Origin: Anastrepha obliqua
Taxonomy: Eukaryota; Arthropoda; Insecta; Diptera; Tephritidae
Assembly: GCF_027943255.1 (NCBI RefSeq)
Contig: NC_072896.1
Location: forward strand, 60,220,501 to 60,284,500
DNA length: 64,000 nucleotides
Reading direction: 5' to 3'
Below are positions 1-10,112 of the stretch, one piece after another (position 1 is the stretch's first letter; the number at the start of each line of letters is the position of its first letter). Position numbers and translations under genes: made by a program. The notes under the pieces were generated by a model, which searched no databases, was not told the DNA's origin, and saw only the letters and a list, made by a program, of their open reading frames with translations.

Positions 1-330
1 CAAGGTGATTCAATAAGACCGCAGATTTTCTTTTGTAATTAAAGCACAACAAAATTTGGCTAAATAATTTTGTTTTTACTCCATCATGTTTTTTTTGTCT
101 ATAGCATCCAATATTCGTTAGATGTCTACCGATCCTCGTGAATGCAACATTGGAAGCATATTTCAAAATTTTCCACGACACACATCATATTATTTCGTTC
201 TTCAGCTGTGGAGTCTTCTCGGACTTATTGGCATAGATCATAATATACTTTTCACGTAACCTTTGAGGAAGAAGTCCAATGGAGTCAAATCGAAAGACCT
301 AAGCGTTGATCTTTTTTTTCGTGAGATGCT
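1..330 (-). pseudogene. DD41D-type mariner transposase, 3' end remnant
   Basis: Read on the minus strand, about 310 down to 250 gives RSFDLTPLDFFLKGYVKS, the block around the third catalytic Asp that the better copies at 30.7 and 32.6 kb carry as RSCDITPLDYFLWGYVKS. A frameshift follows, then IYANKSEKTPQLKNE matches the next block of those copies. Near 100, GRHLTNI resembles their C-terminal GGHLPEI. The first 20 bases of the window (CAAGGTGATTCAATAAG...) resemble the terminal inverted repeat of the 25.87-kb copy, so the 3' end of the element may be at the window edge. Several frameshifts make it inactive. Confidence 0.6.
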
Positions 331-1814
331 GTGTCCATGGCACTTTGTTTGCAATGTATGTTGATGTTGTTTGAAAATACGCCTGTTATGTTGACCTGTT
401 CAACTGACTAAGTTTGCCAAGGACTGTGGTACCAATTAGCTAACCCAGAACATAAAAATAACTTTCTATATCACAAATAATTGCTGCCCTTGCAGGTCTG
501 CAAAAATTTAATCGATGTTGTTCCGGGCTATTTCCAAAATATTTTTTAATTTTCTTTATCTAACGTTTGCTACTTTTAAATATATAACCTTTTAAAGGGG
601 CGTAACCATAAGCAATAAACTATCTATCTTATTTCCTTTTTCCACGTCCCTATACCAAAACTACAATTTAAAAAAGAAGAAAAAAACTAATAAAATATAA
701 CCCTAAAAACTTTTCCAGCAAATGGTATTATCTTTTCTTGTATTTCATACGGAGTTTTATTAATACGGAAATTTAAATATATTTATATTAATTTATTTTT
801 TCTTACATGTTTATACCGATTTTTGCTGCATATTGTATTTGGTAGCTATGGTATGACGTAGAGAATCCAAAAGTGACGCCCATCTTGTGCAGCTAATCCC
901 CTCTCAGCGAAATTGACAATATCGCTCGGCGTGTGACATCACATTTATGCAATTGGTGATGGTGAATACCTATAGCAGCTTATTCATGTGCTACTTACGT
1001 TAGACAAGTTGTGTAATTCATTCTTCTTCTTGCATTCTTGTTCGCGTTTTCACATTTATCTCATGGAATAATTTTTGTGTGATGTCACACTGGCTTAAAT
1101 TTCAAATCAAACTTCAGCTGTTATTCCGAAAAATAGCTCTTACAAACAAAATCAACATAGATATAAAGATAAAGATCATAATAAAAGTGCTTGATGAGTA
1201 CATTTGCACAAAATTATCCAATTAAAAATTGGCCTATTCATTCCCGATATATTTGTGCGGGAATATATTATATAATATTAAAATTTGTATAGTATATTTA
1301 CTGCAGCACTGAGGATGCAAAGCTTGATATGGAGTATACAAAGGTGGTGCCATTAGCAAACCGCTTCTTTCTTCTTAGCGAATATCACATTTGATTGGCA
1401 TCAGTTTAGCAAATAAGCAAATCTTTAAGTGCAAAGTTACGTATTTGTAGACAGCGCTGGGTAAATGCAATCACATTACAATTAGAATTCCTTCAGTCCA
1501 CAGCAATGGAATGATATCTTTTTTATTTCTTAAAAGTAATATCAGAAGCAATTTCTTTGTTTTTAATACAAGGGATGTTATGTAATTGGAAATAATTATC
1601 TACTAGCAATGTAATTTTTTTGATTTTTTCAATTCCTTAAAGGAATGGTAAAAGTAATTAAGAAGCTGAAAGTTTATTCACGAATATGAAATGTGAAATT
1701 TTTATAGTTTTTGGACCTTTTGGTTCCTTATTTCCTAATAAGGTAAATTAAAGGCAAATAGCGGCAAGGAAGTATTTATTTCTCAAATTAATAATAAACG
1801 ATAAACTACTAGAA
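331..1814. other. AT-rich sequence, no gene seen
   Basis: No open frame, repeat or splice pattern I can defend. The first 100-200 bases may be further decayed mariner sequence continuing from the left. Confidence 0.5.
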
Positions 1815-2920
1815 TAAAGTCGGGTATTGTGGGCACCATTTTACCTTGATATTAATTTCTGCCAAAATAATCGTAATGAAAAAGCTATCTTTTATTTCTA
1901 ACAGATATTGAATTATCTTTATATTTTATTGCAAAATATACCCTACTATAATCGTTTTCGTCTGATAATATAGACAAATTGAAACCACCTTAAAATTTGA
2001 TGATAAGAACAATGGTGGGTAATGTGGCCCAGGGTATTCGGGTAAAGTGGGTCACTATATAAAATCACCAAAAACAATTGTAAGAGCTAAAAATAAATAA
2101 TAAAAATTTGTTTGGCACTTTGATAATTCCGTCAATTGAAACGCCAGGGAACGAATATCGTGTCTTGTGAGGCCGCAAAGCCTTGATTCCATTTCTAATG
2201 TATATTTTACAAGGTGGCTTCGTCCATTATTGGCTTACGTCCAAGTGGGGTTTTTAAAAGCAGGCTAGGGAGCGATGCATTACTCCTTGCCATTCCTTGT
2301 AATGTAAAACGCGGAAAATCAAAACTCTTTGAAGTAAAAAGTGTGCCCATCATCTCATTGCTAACAGCTACAATGGCTTTTTGCATCATACTGGGGTCTC
2401 ATTTCCTTATTTCTCCATTTTTGGCTAATCTAAATATGTATAATTGGGAAATACAAAACAGGAAAATTAACGAGAATTAGGAAAATACTAAGGGAGTAAT
2501 GTGGGCTACTAAATAGTTCACAATGCCCGACGTTGACTAGCCCACATTAGCCACTGTACCACTTACAAGAAAAAAGTATTACAAACTTTTGTTTAAATAA
2601 TTTAAAAAGAGTTTCTTACCGCATTAAAAAATGCAGAATAGTTTAATAATTCTATCTGAACTTTCACACTCTAAAAATAATCACTTGCTGAAGAATACCA
2701 TTAATATGTATTACACGCCACTGAAATCGACTGCACTTCACAAAATATTTTGATCAACTGCTCATCAGTAAAGAGTCCAATTGAAAAGGCGAGCAGCGTA
2801 AAACATCCGTTATATGAATCTTGAAGTTCATAAGCAATCTTTTTAGTGCATGTTCGTTATTATGAAAAATACAGACGTTGACCACATTACCCGAATAGCC
2901 CACAATACCCGATCCTACTC
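1815..2920 (-). mobile_element. pogo/Tigger-like DNA transposon remnant
   Basis: The block is bounded by matching inverted sequences: TCGGGTATTGTGGGC near 1819, and its reverse complement near 2897. Related subterminal words (GGGTAATGTGG, GCCCACATTA) occur near 2020, 2500, 2540 and 2885. Inside, on the minus strand, lies a psq-type helix-turn-helix N-terminus (see 2110-2389). An internal end CAGTGGCTAATGTGGGC preceded by TA (minus strand, near 2560) has the CAGT start usual for pogo-family ends, so the true 5' terminus may be there. No catalytic domain remains, so this is a deleted, non-autonomous or dead copy. Confidence 0.55.
2110..2389 (-). pseudogene. pogo-like transposase, psq/HTH N-terminal fragment
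   Basis: Starting at the ATG at 2389 the frame reads MMQKAIVAVSNEMMGT, then FPRFTLQ and LGRKPIMDE. This is the order seen in psq-type DNA-binding N-termini of pogo/Tigger transposases (helix, V/FPRxTLQ recognition turn, LGRKP linker). A stop follows at 2207, but a +1 shift near 2213 continues the match: HLVKYTLEMESRLCGLTR then HDIRSLAFQLTELSKC, another conserved stretch of that N-terminal region. So one frameshift breaks it, and the DDE core is missing. Family assignment is from remembered motif order; a database search would settle it. Confidence 0.6.
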
Positions 2921-3104
2921 TAATAAAGAAAAAATAGATTTCCTCTGTATCACTTCAGGCTTTCATTCAAGTCAGCATTTTTATGTGGTCGTCGGAGAGA
3001 GCATGGCTTTGTAGGGCATTTAACCCTTCTAAGTGATTTGTCTAGCAGCGGCAATTTCTTAATTTTTTTTTAATTTATTAAATAATCGAGCGGGTAGGTA
3101 ATGG

Positions 3105-3340
3105 CCACCAAAATTAAGAAAAAGTTTTTTCTAATAGCGGTCGCCCCTCTGCAGGCAATGGCAACCCTTCGAGTGTATTTCTGCCATGAAAAAACTCCTC
3201 ATAAAAAATATCTGCCCTTCGGAGTCGGCTTGAAACTGTAGGTCCCTCCATTTGTGGAACAACATCAAGCCGGACGCCACAACTAGGAGGAGGAGCTCGG
3301 CTAAATACCCAAAAATGGTGTACGCGACAATTATATGGTA
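3105..3340 (+). mobile_element. tRNA-derived SINE, copy 1 (5'-truncated)
   Basis: Same family as the copies at 16.8, 24.4, 36.2, 38.4, 38.8, 41.1, 47.7 and 49.0 kb, here in plus orientation. It starts inside the element (CACCAAAATTAAG) without the tRNA-like head. It then has the body words GCAGGCAATGGCAA, TTTCTGCCATGAAAAA and CATTTGTGGAACAACATC, and ends with the family tail GGTGTACGCGACAATTATAT. A mariner begins five bases further on, apparently inserted in or beside the TA-rich tail. Confidence 0.8.
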
Positions 3341-3344
3341 TATA

Positions 3345-4408
3345 CGAGATGGGTTCAAAATGCATCGCGAATTTTAATTTTCGCAGGTTACGTATAGTCG
3401 AATTTCGATATTTTTGTGGCGGTAAGTTGGTACTCATGTCTCTCACTTATGCCGACGAGTTCGGCCATTTTGAGTGTTCAGTTAATTGTTGACAGCTGCT
3501 TTGCTTGTACGTGTTTCGGCTCGTCTTCGATTTTTACCTATTCAAAAAGATGGATCAAAGAACCTGTATCAAATTTTGTGTGAAAAACTAAATTAAGCGT
3601 GCGGATGCATTCCGAATGTTGACTGTGTCATACGGAGAAGCTACTTTGGACCAAAACAACGTTCTCAGAAGGCCGAGAAGATGTGAACGACGAAAAGCGT
3701 GCTGGGCGCCCGAGTACTTCAACAGCAGTCGAAAAAATTGATGAAGTGAAGAAAATGGTATTGGTCATGAGGACCTAGACATATCGATTGGCTCGAGCCA
3801 TTCGATTTTTTTCAATGATTTGGGCATGAGACGGGTCGCCGAAAAATTCGTACCAGAACTGCTCAATTTCGACGAAAAGCAGAATCGCCTGAACATTTCT
3901 CATCTCAGTCCGCGACGACCTAAATTTGCTCCAAAGGGTCATAACCGGTGACGAATCGTGGGTTTATGGTTATGACGTGGAAACCAAAGCTCAATCATCT
4001 CAATGGAAGCTGGCGCACCCGGATTTGTGGAAGAATAAAAATTGGCTCTTGCATCACGATAACGCCCTTACTCACACATCGTTGCTTGTGCGCGACTTTT
4101 TGGCCAAAAACAACACACTAATGAGGCCACAGCCACCGTATTCCCCAAATCTGGCCCTTGTGACTTTTTCTTGTTTCCGAAACTGAAGAGGCCCATGAAA
4201 GGACGACACTACGCTACGATTGACGAGATAAAGACGGGACAGAAGGAGGAGCTGTACAAGATAAAAAAATGATTCTTTGAAGTGCCTCGAAGATTGGAAA
4301 AAACGTGGCACAAGTGCATACTATCTCATGGGGATTACTTTGAAGGGGACAAAATAGATATTAATGAAAAAATAAATAATTTTTGAAAAAACACAAAATT
4401 CGTGATTC
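3345..4408 (+). mobile_element. mariner element (DD34D type), decayed
   Basis: Both ends read inward from TATATACGA and then reach a shared CGAATTTT block; the left end has about 19 extra bases between the two. TA dinucleotides flank both ends, as expected for Tc1/mariner insertion. It contains a broken transposase (3550-4386). The left end abuts the SINE tail at 3340, so the mariner is probably the younger of the two. Confidence 0.75.
3550..4386 (+). pseudogene. mariner transposase, deleted and frameshifted
   Basis: The ATG at 3550 starts MDQRTCIKFCVKN followed by a stop, then RADAFRMLTVSYGEATLDQ, the N-terminal helix-turn-helix region of a mariner transposase. Later frames give RITGDE-type motif VITGDESWVYGYD (first catalytic Asp) and LLHHDNALTHTS (second Asp). 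The YSPDLAP-type block with the third Asp is corrupted to YSPNLALVTF. Between QWKLAHP and DLWKNKNW roughly 60 residues of the usual protein are missing. The tail KLKRPMKGRHYAT and GDYFEGDKIDINE is recognisable and ends at TGA 4384-4386. At least three frame breaks: no function expected. Confidence 0.8.
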
Positions 4409-4719
4409 GTATATATAATCTATTGAATCTATTGAAGGTGATAGCAGTATACCAACTGATTTGATTTGTTTTTCGCTCCTACGCTGGATACATTAGGATG
4501 CCAGCACAAACTGCTTGTTGACTGTTTAACATATATTAGTTCGTCCTTTTCTCTTTCTTTTCTAATTTCTTTTATTGTAACATTCTAAGTTATTCGTCAA
4601 TGCTGAAAAAAAGTTCGTTTTGGACGAAATTCGCATAAATGCAATGTGTACCGAAGGAACGGCTATTAAAGCAATATTTATTGACGGACCTTGTAGTTGG
4701 TAAAACCTGACAGTATCTA

Positions 4720-5255
4720 AGATTGAGAGTTGGCATGGACTTTGTTCCAACGACCCTCGCCTTGCCACTGGACTCCATACGATCCAGAGTCGTATTCGAT
4801 AAGAGATACAGTGTGGTGCTGCCAGAGGCTCAACTGTGGTCAAATTCAGAGAATGAGCCCGGTAGACACTGTTCTCGCATTTTCACGGATGGTTCCAAAA
4901 CCAAACACGGTTCCGGTTCTGGTGTCTACGTGGAATCAAGCGGGACAAAACTAAACTTGACTCTTAGAATGTACGCATCTGTGTTTCAAGCGGAGGCGTA
5001 TGCTGTTTAAGATGCGATGAACTTTGTTGTGGAAAACAGATGGAGAGACAGATCTGCAGCGACAACAGGCAAATCTGCACTCATGGCCTTAGACAGCCCT
5101 ACAACCACTTCAAAGGTAGTCGAGTACTGTAAATTCAGGTTAAACTGTGTCGCCAGACATAATATTATGATGCTAACATGAGTATCGGGACACGTGGATA
5201 TCGTGGGTAACAAGATCTCTGACTCTTTAAACGAAGACTTGTTCTCGAAATAAGT
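4720..5255 (+). pseudogene. non-LTR retrotransposon RNase H domain fragment
   Basis: The frame from 4723 carries IFTDGSKTKHGSGSGVY (first catalytic Asp of RNase H), then FQAEAYAV (catalytic Glu), a stop, ALDSPTTTSKVV (second Asp region), a second stop, and VSGHVDIVGNKISD, matching the W-x-P-G-H-x-G-I-x-GNE box. This order is that of the RNase H domain at the end of ORF2 in Jockey/I/R1-type LINEs. Upstream FVPTTLALPLDSIRSR may be the connection region. In-frame stops at about 5008 and 5178 and no upstream RT: a 5'-truncated dead copy. Confidence 0.75.
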
Positions 5256-5338
5256 CTAAGTTTTCAACACGTTTATGATTAAAGCATCTTTCATGTTCAC
5301 TAGTTGGTGTTCTAACTGTTCTTTTAATGACTTCGTAG

Positions 5339-5724
5339 TCATCTTTTGATAATCCATGAAAGCGGATTTGAATAAACGTACCAAATGGTTGTGTTCGTGA
5401 AGTAAAATTTATTAGGTCTGGTATAATTTTGCGAGAATTTGATTGACTTTGGTATGGTCACATATGAAATAAATTTGTTAAAACTTTTAATACTTCTCCA
5501 AAGTAACATGGCTTTTATGGCTGTACTGGTTCGAACCACACGAGGACGACCAGTTCTTTTTCTGTCTGTTACTTCAGCCGTTTGGGAAAAACGACTGATC
5601 GTACGGCAATCAAAATTGCTCGAAATTTAAGTTTTTTAAGTAATTCGTAAATTTCACTTCCACTTTTATCACACTTTTGTAATGCAATCACTGCAATACG
5701 ATTTTCCTTAGCTCCCCATTCCAT
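5339..5724 (-). pseudogene. maT-like (IS630/Tc1/mariner) transposase N-terminus
   Basis: From the ATG at 5724 on the minus strand the frame reads MEWGAKENRIAVIALQKCDK then SGSEIYELLKKLKF, a paired helix-turn-helix N-terminus. After a frame break it gives RPRVVRTSTAIKAM, like the GRPRTVRT linker that follows the first HTH, and later NPLSWIIKR. I recall this N-terminus together with the DD37D catalytic part found at 48.0-48.75 kb, so the two may be halves of one family. The element is truncated beside the LINE fragment and has frameshifts. Confidence 0.5.
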
Positions 5725-7557
5725 TGGTAACAAACGAAATTTGACACACAACCGAGTATAATTTATCAGTAGATAATGCATACACACAAAAGCAAAAATA
5801 ATGGAATTTTTTTCTGCGAATTTGTTTTCATATACATTGAGAATTTTTGTCACAGAATTTAGGGCAAGACTAAGTATATTGCCTATTTCCGTTTTAAGTA
5901 GCAAGGCTAGCGTTTTGGAATGATTTGGAAAATTGTAAGATTTATACTTATTTTATACTGTTTTTAATATAAATATATAATATTTAAGGTTAACACAAAA
6001 GTTATAGTTTTCATTGTGGTGTTTGTATGGAAAGCGCCAGAAGGTTTTTACTATTTTTTTCTAATTTTTGCACCGAACACCGGTCCTAGATTGAGTTTAT
6101 ATAAGTAGTTTGTTTAGTTTTTGTTTGCTTTAAAGTAACAGCCGGATTCCCGAAACAATTTAATTAAGTTAAACAAGATTTCTTCCAGTTTCATGTTTCG
6201 ATCTAATTTTTATTTATTGGCTACGACGCCCATCTAAGTTTAAATTATGTGTGAAAAATAGCGCTTTTATTTTCATTTCTCTATTAATTGGTTTGGCAAC
6301 AGCAAAAATTAATCTTGAAATTGCAAATTAAGGTGATGACGTCAATAATAATGAATACAAAAGTTTAATAAATATCTGTTATCATAATCCGTTATTCTCG
6401 AAAAATGAGCGCTTCAAACAAATCGCTTCTTCTTATTTTACTTCAGTTTTCCATATTAGTTCGTAACATTTCTGATGATCTTGGTGAATAGGATCATTTT
6501 GAAACCCTCCGCTATTGTTTTCCAAGCATTGTCTTTTTATTCTCTCAACGTTCCGATGCCGATTAAAGACCATTGAATGACGTTCGAAGCTGCCAAAACT
6601 ATTCGAGTTATTTATTTATTGCAATCAACTATGCTAATACGGTTATAAATGTGCTACATATAAAACAAACGTATTTCTATTAATATTATTAACTAAATAT
6701 TGTTAACTAAAAGAGTAGTAAAATAATACAATAACTTTTATGCCTCGGGCTTAAGGACATCCGCCTGAAATCACGGGTGCGTCGAAAAGAGGTTGTACTT
6801 AGTGCTCGTAACTTCAAACAAACCTTTTCGAAAAATGAATTTAACTTAAATAAGTAAAAACTTATGAAAAATATTTGGCATTACATAAATAACTGAAATG
6901 AAAAGTTGGCGGCTGTCATAGCCGCATAGGTTAGTGGTCTAAACAAATTGTATAATACACTGAACATCTTTTATTCGTTTAGCTTGGCAAACCTAAATTA
7001 TTTAACGTAGAAGAAGAATTGAAACCTGTTTGTGTTGGAAAGCTTTGGCTGCAGAGAGCAGATTCCTTCTTCTTTCTTCTGTGTAAATTATCTGTCAGGT
7101 GAAACGTTATACGACTGTAACTACAGCAGCGGCATCTGCTACTATGCGACGCGACTGCGGTTAGCGCTTGGCGCGTGGGACTCGTTTTTTTAATTTTTTC
7201 TGTTCGCTCATTCAGGAAATGTGGTCATTTGGCGCCGTTGAAGGTGACTCATTGCAACGCAGCGGAATGTTAATGAGTAATGCGAAGCTAATTCATTACT
7301 ATACGCAACTAAATATAAATGACTGAGATTATAGACACAGGAACATTTAGGTATTATGTTATGAATCAAGCCTGTTAAGCCCGGTTTCATTTAGATGACA
7401 CATTTAACATCTACATACTCAGCTAAGCCAATGAGTACTCGTATTATTGCTCAATGGCTAAACATTTTTTAAAGCTATTGTCGTTTGATGAAGTGGTGAG
7501 TGAGAGACTGAGAGCAAAATTTTGATTTGCAGTAGATAAAATGATATTTTTGCGCCC
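5725..7557. other. AT-rich intergenic stretch
   Basis: No coding signal on either strand. 5725-5910 may be the 5' leader of the maT-like element. The part nearest 7550 is the upstream region of the gene at 7.6-9.65 kb; I see no further regulatory motif that I can name with confidence. Confidence 0.45.
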
Positions 7558-7558
7558 A

Positions 7559-7595
7559 TATATAAAGAGTGCTAAAACTGGTTGAACAATCATTC
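7559..7595 (+). promoter_or_regulatory. TATA box plus initiator core promoter
   Basis: TATATAAAG lies at 7559-7567. An initiator-like TCATTC lies at 7590-7595, placing the candidate +1 A at 7592, 31 bases after the start of TATAAA at 7561. That spacing is the usual one for insect RNA polymerase II promoters. It stands about 390 bases upstream of the ATG of the acidic-protein gene. Confidence 0.6.
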
Positions 7596-7984
7596 AAGTA
7601 GTGACCCATAGGCATCAAGCATTCGTTACAATAAGCTTCTAAATCAATATTGGTATGTGAGTAATCTTGACTAATTAACTATTATTCCCGCAATATTTCT
7701 GTAAGTATTCTACCTGCAACTTCAGCTGACGTTCATTTTCAAATAAAAACTAAATAAGAAAACAACCTAATGAATTCTTAAATCCTTTTCTTATCTTTTC
7801 ACGCACCAACTCTCACATCTAAAAATAACAAACACACATCAACTTCAACCCCGCAATTTGGCATATTAACTGTATTCCGGAATCCGCATTTTTACTATCC
7901 ATTAACTCACTGCAACTCCGCACATGTGTTTTTCACACACAGCACACTCAACCGCAACAACCATCGCAATTTATACACGAGACA
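7592..7984 (+). other. 5' leader with a likely small intron
   Basis: If transcription starts at 7592, a donor TTG|GTATGT at 7653 ends the first exon. A branch-like CTAATTAAC at about 7670 and the acceptor CTTCAG|CTG (AG at 7724-7725) would make a 73-nt intron, the typical fly size. A second acceptor TTTTTCACACACAG (AG at 7941-7942) is also good and would give a 290-nt intron ending 42 bases before the ATG. Which is used cannot be decided here. Confidence 0.5.
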
Positions 7985-8971
7985 ATGTTGCCAGTAACAA
8001 ATGAGGACAATGCCGCCAACTTAAATACTTCATTTGTTTCAGACAATAGTCTTGAAGTGGCAGAAGGCAAAGAAAGCAGTGAACAAAGCTCGGAGGAAGA
8101 AATCGCCGAGGTAGTGGAAATAGACGGAAATATCGAAGCGGAAACCAATAAGTCTGTTAACAACAGCGACGAAAAAGAAAAAATGGAAATCCTTGAAAAT
8201 TCTACTGCCATACCGGCTGTTGAGGAGAAAACTCTTGGAGTGACACAAAACGATGTACTTGTACATAGTGCTGAGGACCACGCGCTTACAATTGAAAATA
8301 ATGAGGAAATGGAAGCGAATAACAACTCAAATGAGTCATCAAATTCTGATATCTTGGCAGATGCACCGGCAGCTGAAAATAAAACCAACGCAGAAGCCGT
8401 TGAGAATCAAGATGATTTGCGGGCTGAATTGGACGAGGAAGATATTGAGGAAGAAACCACTGAATCAGCCGGAATCGAAGAAGTTACTGAGTCCGTAAAA
8501 TCTGTTGATGATTTGGCTGAGTGGGTGGGTGATGAAACGGTTGCTGCGCCTGGTGAAGGCAATGATGAAATTAACAACCATCCAAATAAGCAGCCTTACA
8601 ACAAGAATCGCGAGGATGTCTCTTCATCGGATGATGAGCAGGAGAGTGAAACTGTAGAGATGAATCCCGAATTTGACTCAGAATGGGCTGATTTAAAAGA
8701 AGATTTGGCAAAGAAGGGCGACGAGAGAAATGACTTCAGTAACGACATTGATGCTTATGATGCCTTACCGGTGGATCTGTCTAATGACATTGCCGTCAAC
8801 GATTTAGTTGCTGGAAGTCTCGACTTTCCCATAAATCCCGACGCGGAAGTAATTAGTGTGCCTGAAATTCAAACTGGCGGTGGATTACCCAAATTTGAGA
8901 AGCTGAAAATTTCGGAAGCCACAAATCCTTCCAGCTATGAAGTGGCTTCGATTTTAGAAAGCGATAAGTAA
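7985..8971 (+). CDS. acidic, cysteine-free, probably disordered protein (328 aa)
   Basis: I do not recognise this protein. The single open frame starts with MLPVTNEDNA in an acceptable fly context (GACAATG) and ends ILESDK. About 27% of residues are Asp or Glu (89 by my count) against about 19 Lys/Arg, so the predicted pI is very low; there is no Cys and only two Trp (180 and 234). Residues 1-200 are rich in E, N and S with acidic runs (EEDIEEE near 150). SSSDDEQES at 213-221 looks like a CK2-type acidic serine cluster. The C-terminal third (about 250-328) is less repetitive, has alternating hydrophobic residues (PVDLSNDIAVNDLVAGSLDF; LPKFEKLKISEA) and may be the conserved part. No signal peptide, membrane segment or known domain is visible. 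Codon use is varied and not repeat-like, and a core promoter and poly(A) signal flank it, so I take it as a real host gene. An additional upstream coding exon cannot be excluded. Confidence 0.75.
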   Translation: MLPVTNEDNAANLNTSFVSDNSLEVAEGKESSEQSSEEEIAEVVEIDGNIEAETNKSVNNSDEKEKMEILENSTAIPAVEEKTLGVTQNDVLVHSAEDHALTIENNEEMEANNNSNESSNSDILADAPAAENKTNAEAVENQDDLRAELDEEDIEEETTESAGIEEVTESVKSVDDLAEWVGDETVAAPGEGNDEINNHPNKQPYNKNREDVSSSDDEQESETVEMNPEFDSEWADLKEDLAKKGDERNDFSNDIDAYDALPVDLSNDIAVNDLVAGSLDFPINPDAEVISVPEIQTGGGLPKFEKLKISEATNPSSYEVASILESDK

Positions 8972-9650
8972 GATCCTATTTGTGGAGCGTTATGTTGTTC
9001 ATTATTAGTGCCAAATTCTCAACTTATAAGTTGGGATAGATGAGATTTTTAGATTAAGACGCAAGTTTTAGCAAACAGTTTACATGTTAAATATTTATGG
9101 AACTTGTTGAATAGCCGTGAAGCATTTGTGGCTAACGCAATTTTTCCGAATGTAGGAATCATAGCCCAAGACTGACAGCTATACTAAGGGTTTCAGATTA
9201 GCCATGATATTTATTTTAAACATAACTAAATACTCGTACACAGCTTTATGAAAGAACAGTAATTATAATTAACATTGTTACTGATTTGTGATGTCTTGTG
9301 AAATAAGAATGTCTGTAAACGTTTAGGAAACAGAAATTTTTACACCTGTTATTATAATATTCATCACCTATTCAATGTGTTTAATTACTGCTACTTATAG
9401 TACACACCACAGCGCATTTAATATACACTCGTGTTGACTTAAACGAGTACAAGTGTGTTTAAACTTATACATATATTACATACAACGATTTTAGGAAAAT
9501 ATATACACATAAACATATATAAGTATATTTAAGCAAAATTGTATGTTTATTAAAATGTTAGCATAATTTATACAAAACTAAACATTAAAAATTCTAAATT
9601 TGCTATGCACTTATTTTACTGAGTCCTAATAAATAGTGCTACAAAGCTAT
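8972..9650 (+). terminator. 3'UTR with poly(A) signal
   Basis: After the stop at 8969-8971 the sequence turns AT-rich. A canonical AATAAA lies at 9628-9633; an ATTAAA-type variant near 9585 is a weaker alternative. A 3'UTR of roughly 660 bases is implied. Unrelated sequence, then a LINE fragment, follows. Confidence 0.5.
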
Positions 9651-9809
9651 CAGTGGTGCCTTGTTTTAATGCAATTGGAAGGACACGGTCGATTAGGGTC
9701 ATGAATTTCAATATGATACGATATTGTACTTTTCGAGATTCGATATTGATTTTCTACGTGATACTTTTTAAAGTAGACCAGTTTTAAAATGAAGTATCTG
9801 ATGCCTCTT

Positions 9810-10112
9810 CAGTCTTCTTGTATATGTATATTGCTTCATCGCAAAGAGATGAGGCATCAGCATTGATGTGTTGCTCAATCCTTTGGCATGCTTAGCAGCG
9901 CAAAGACTTATAATTTCTTTTACTGTGCGTAACTGCAGGTGTTGTCGTCATTCCGTAACTGTGTTGGTCGTCATACCGTATATAGCAACGAGCTTCACCG
10001 ATATCCTGGATTACTTTATTTTGAAAATGTTGGATGATTTCAGCATTACATTTCGCAGTGCATCCCCACAACTGAGCTCTATAGGTCCACACTGGCTTAT
10101 GGATTTTATTAT
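9810..10112 (-). pseudogene. Jockey-like LINE ORF2, C-terminal part (split by mariner)
   Basis: The minus strand reads IHKPVWTYRAQLWGCTAK then CNAEIIQHFQNKVIQ, the familiar KPVWTYGIQLWG...IQRFQNK block after the RT domain of Jockey-type LINEs, continuing to about SLCDEAIYIYKK near 9820. The N-terminal side of the same ORF is at 11560-12130, beyond a mariner. The reading of the two pieces suggests one LINE interrupted by the mariner at 10113. Confidence 0.75.

Noticed and set aside
3114..3446. Open frames over the SINE copies (also near 41146, 47741 and 49024) that encode similar peptides (RAPPPICGVRLDVVPQMEG-like)
   Set aside because: They recur only because the SINE recurs. The frame is not the same in every copy, and the SINE is a Pol III-type non-coding element.
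7948..8388. 146-codon minus-strand frame opposite the acidic-protein gene
   Set aside because: Serine/phenylalanine-rich shadow of GAA/GAG codons; the promoter and poly(A) signal are on the plus strand.
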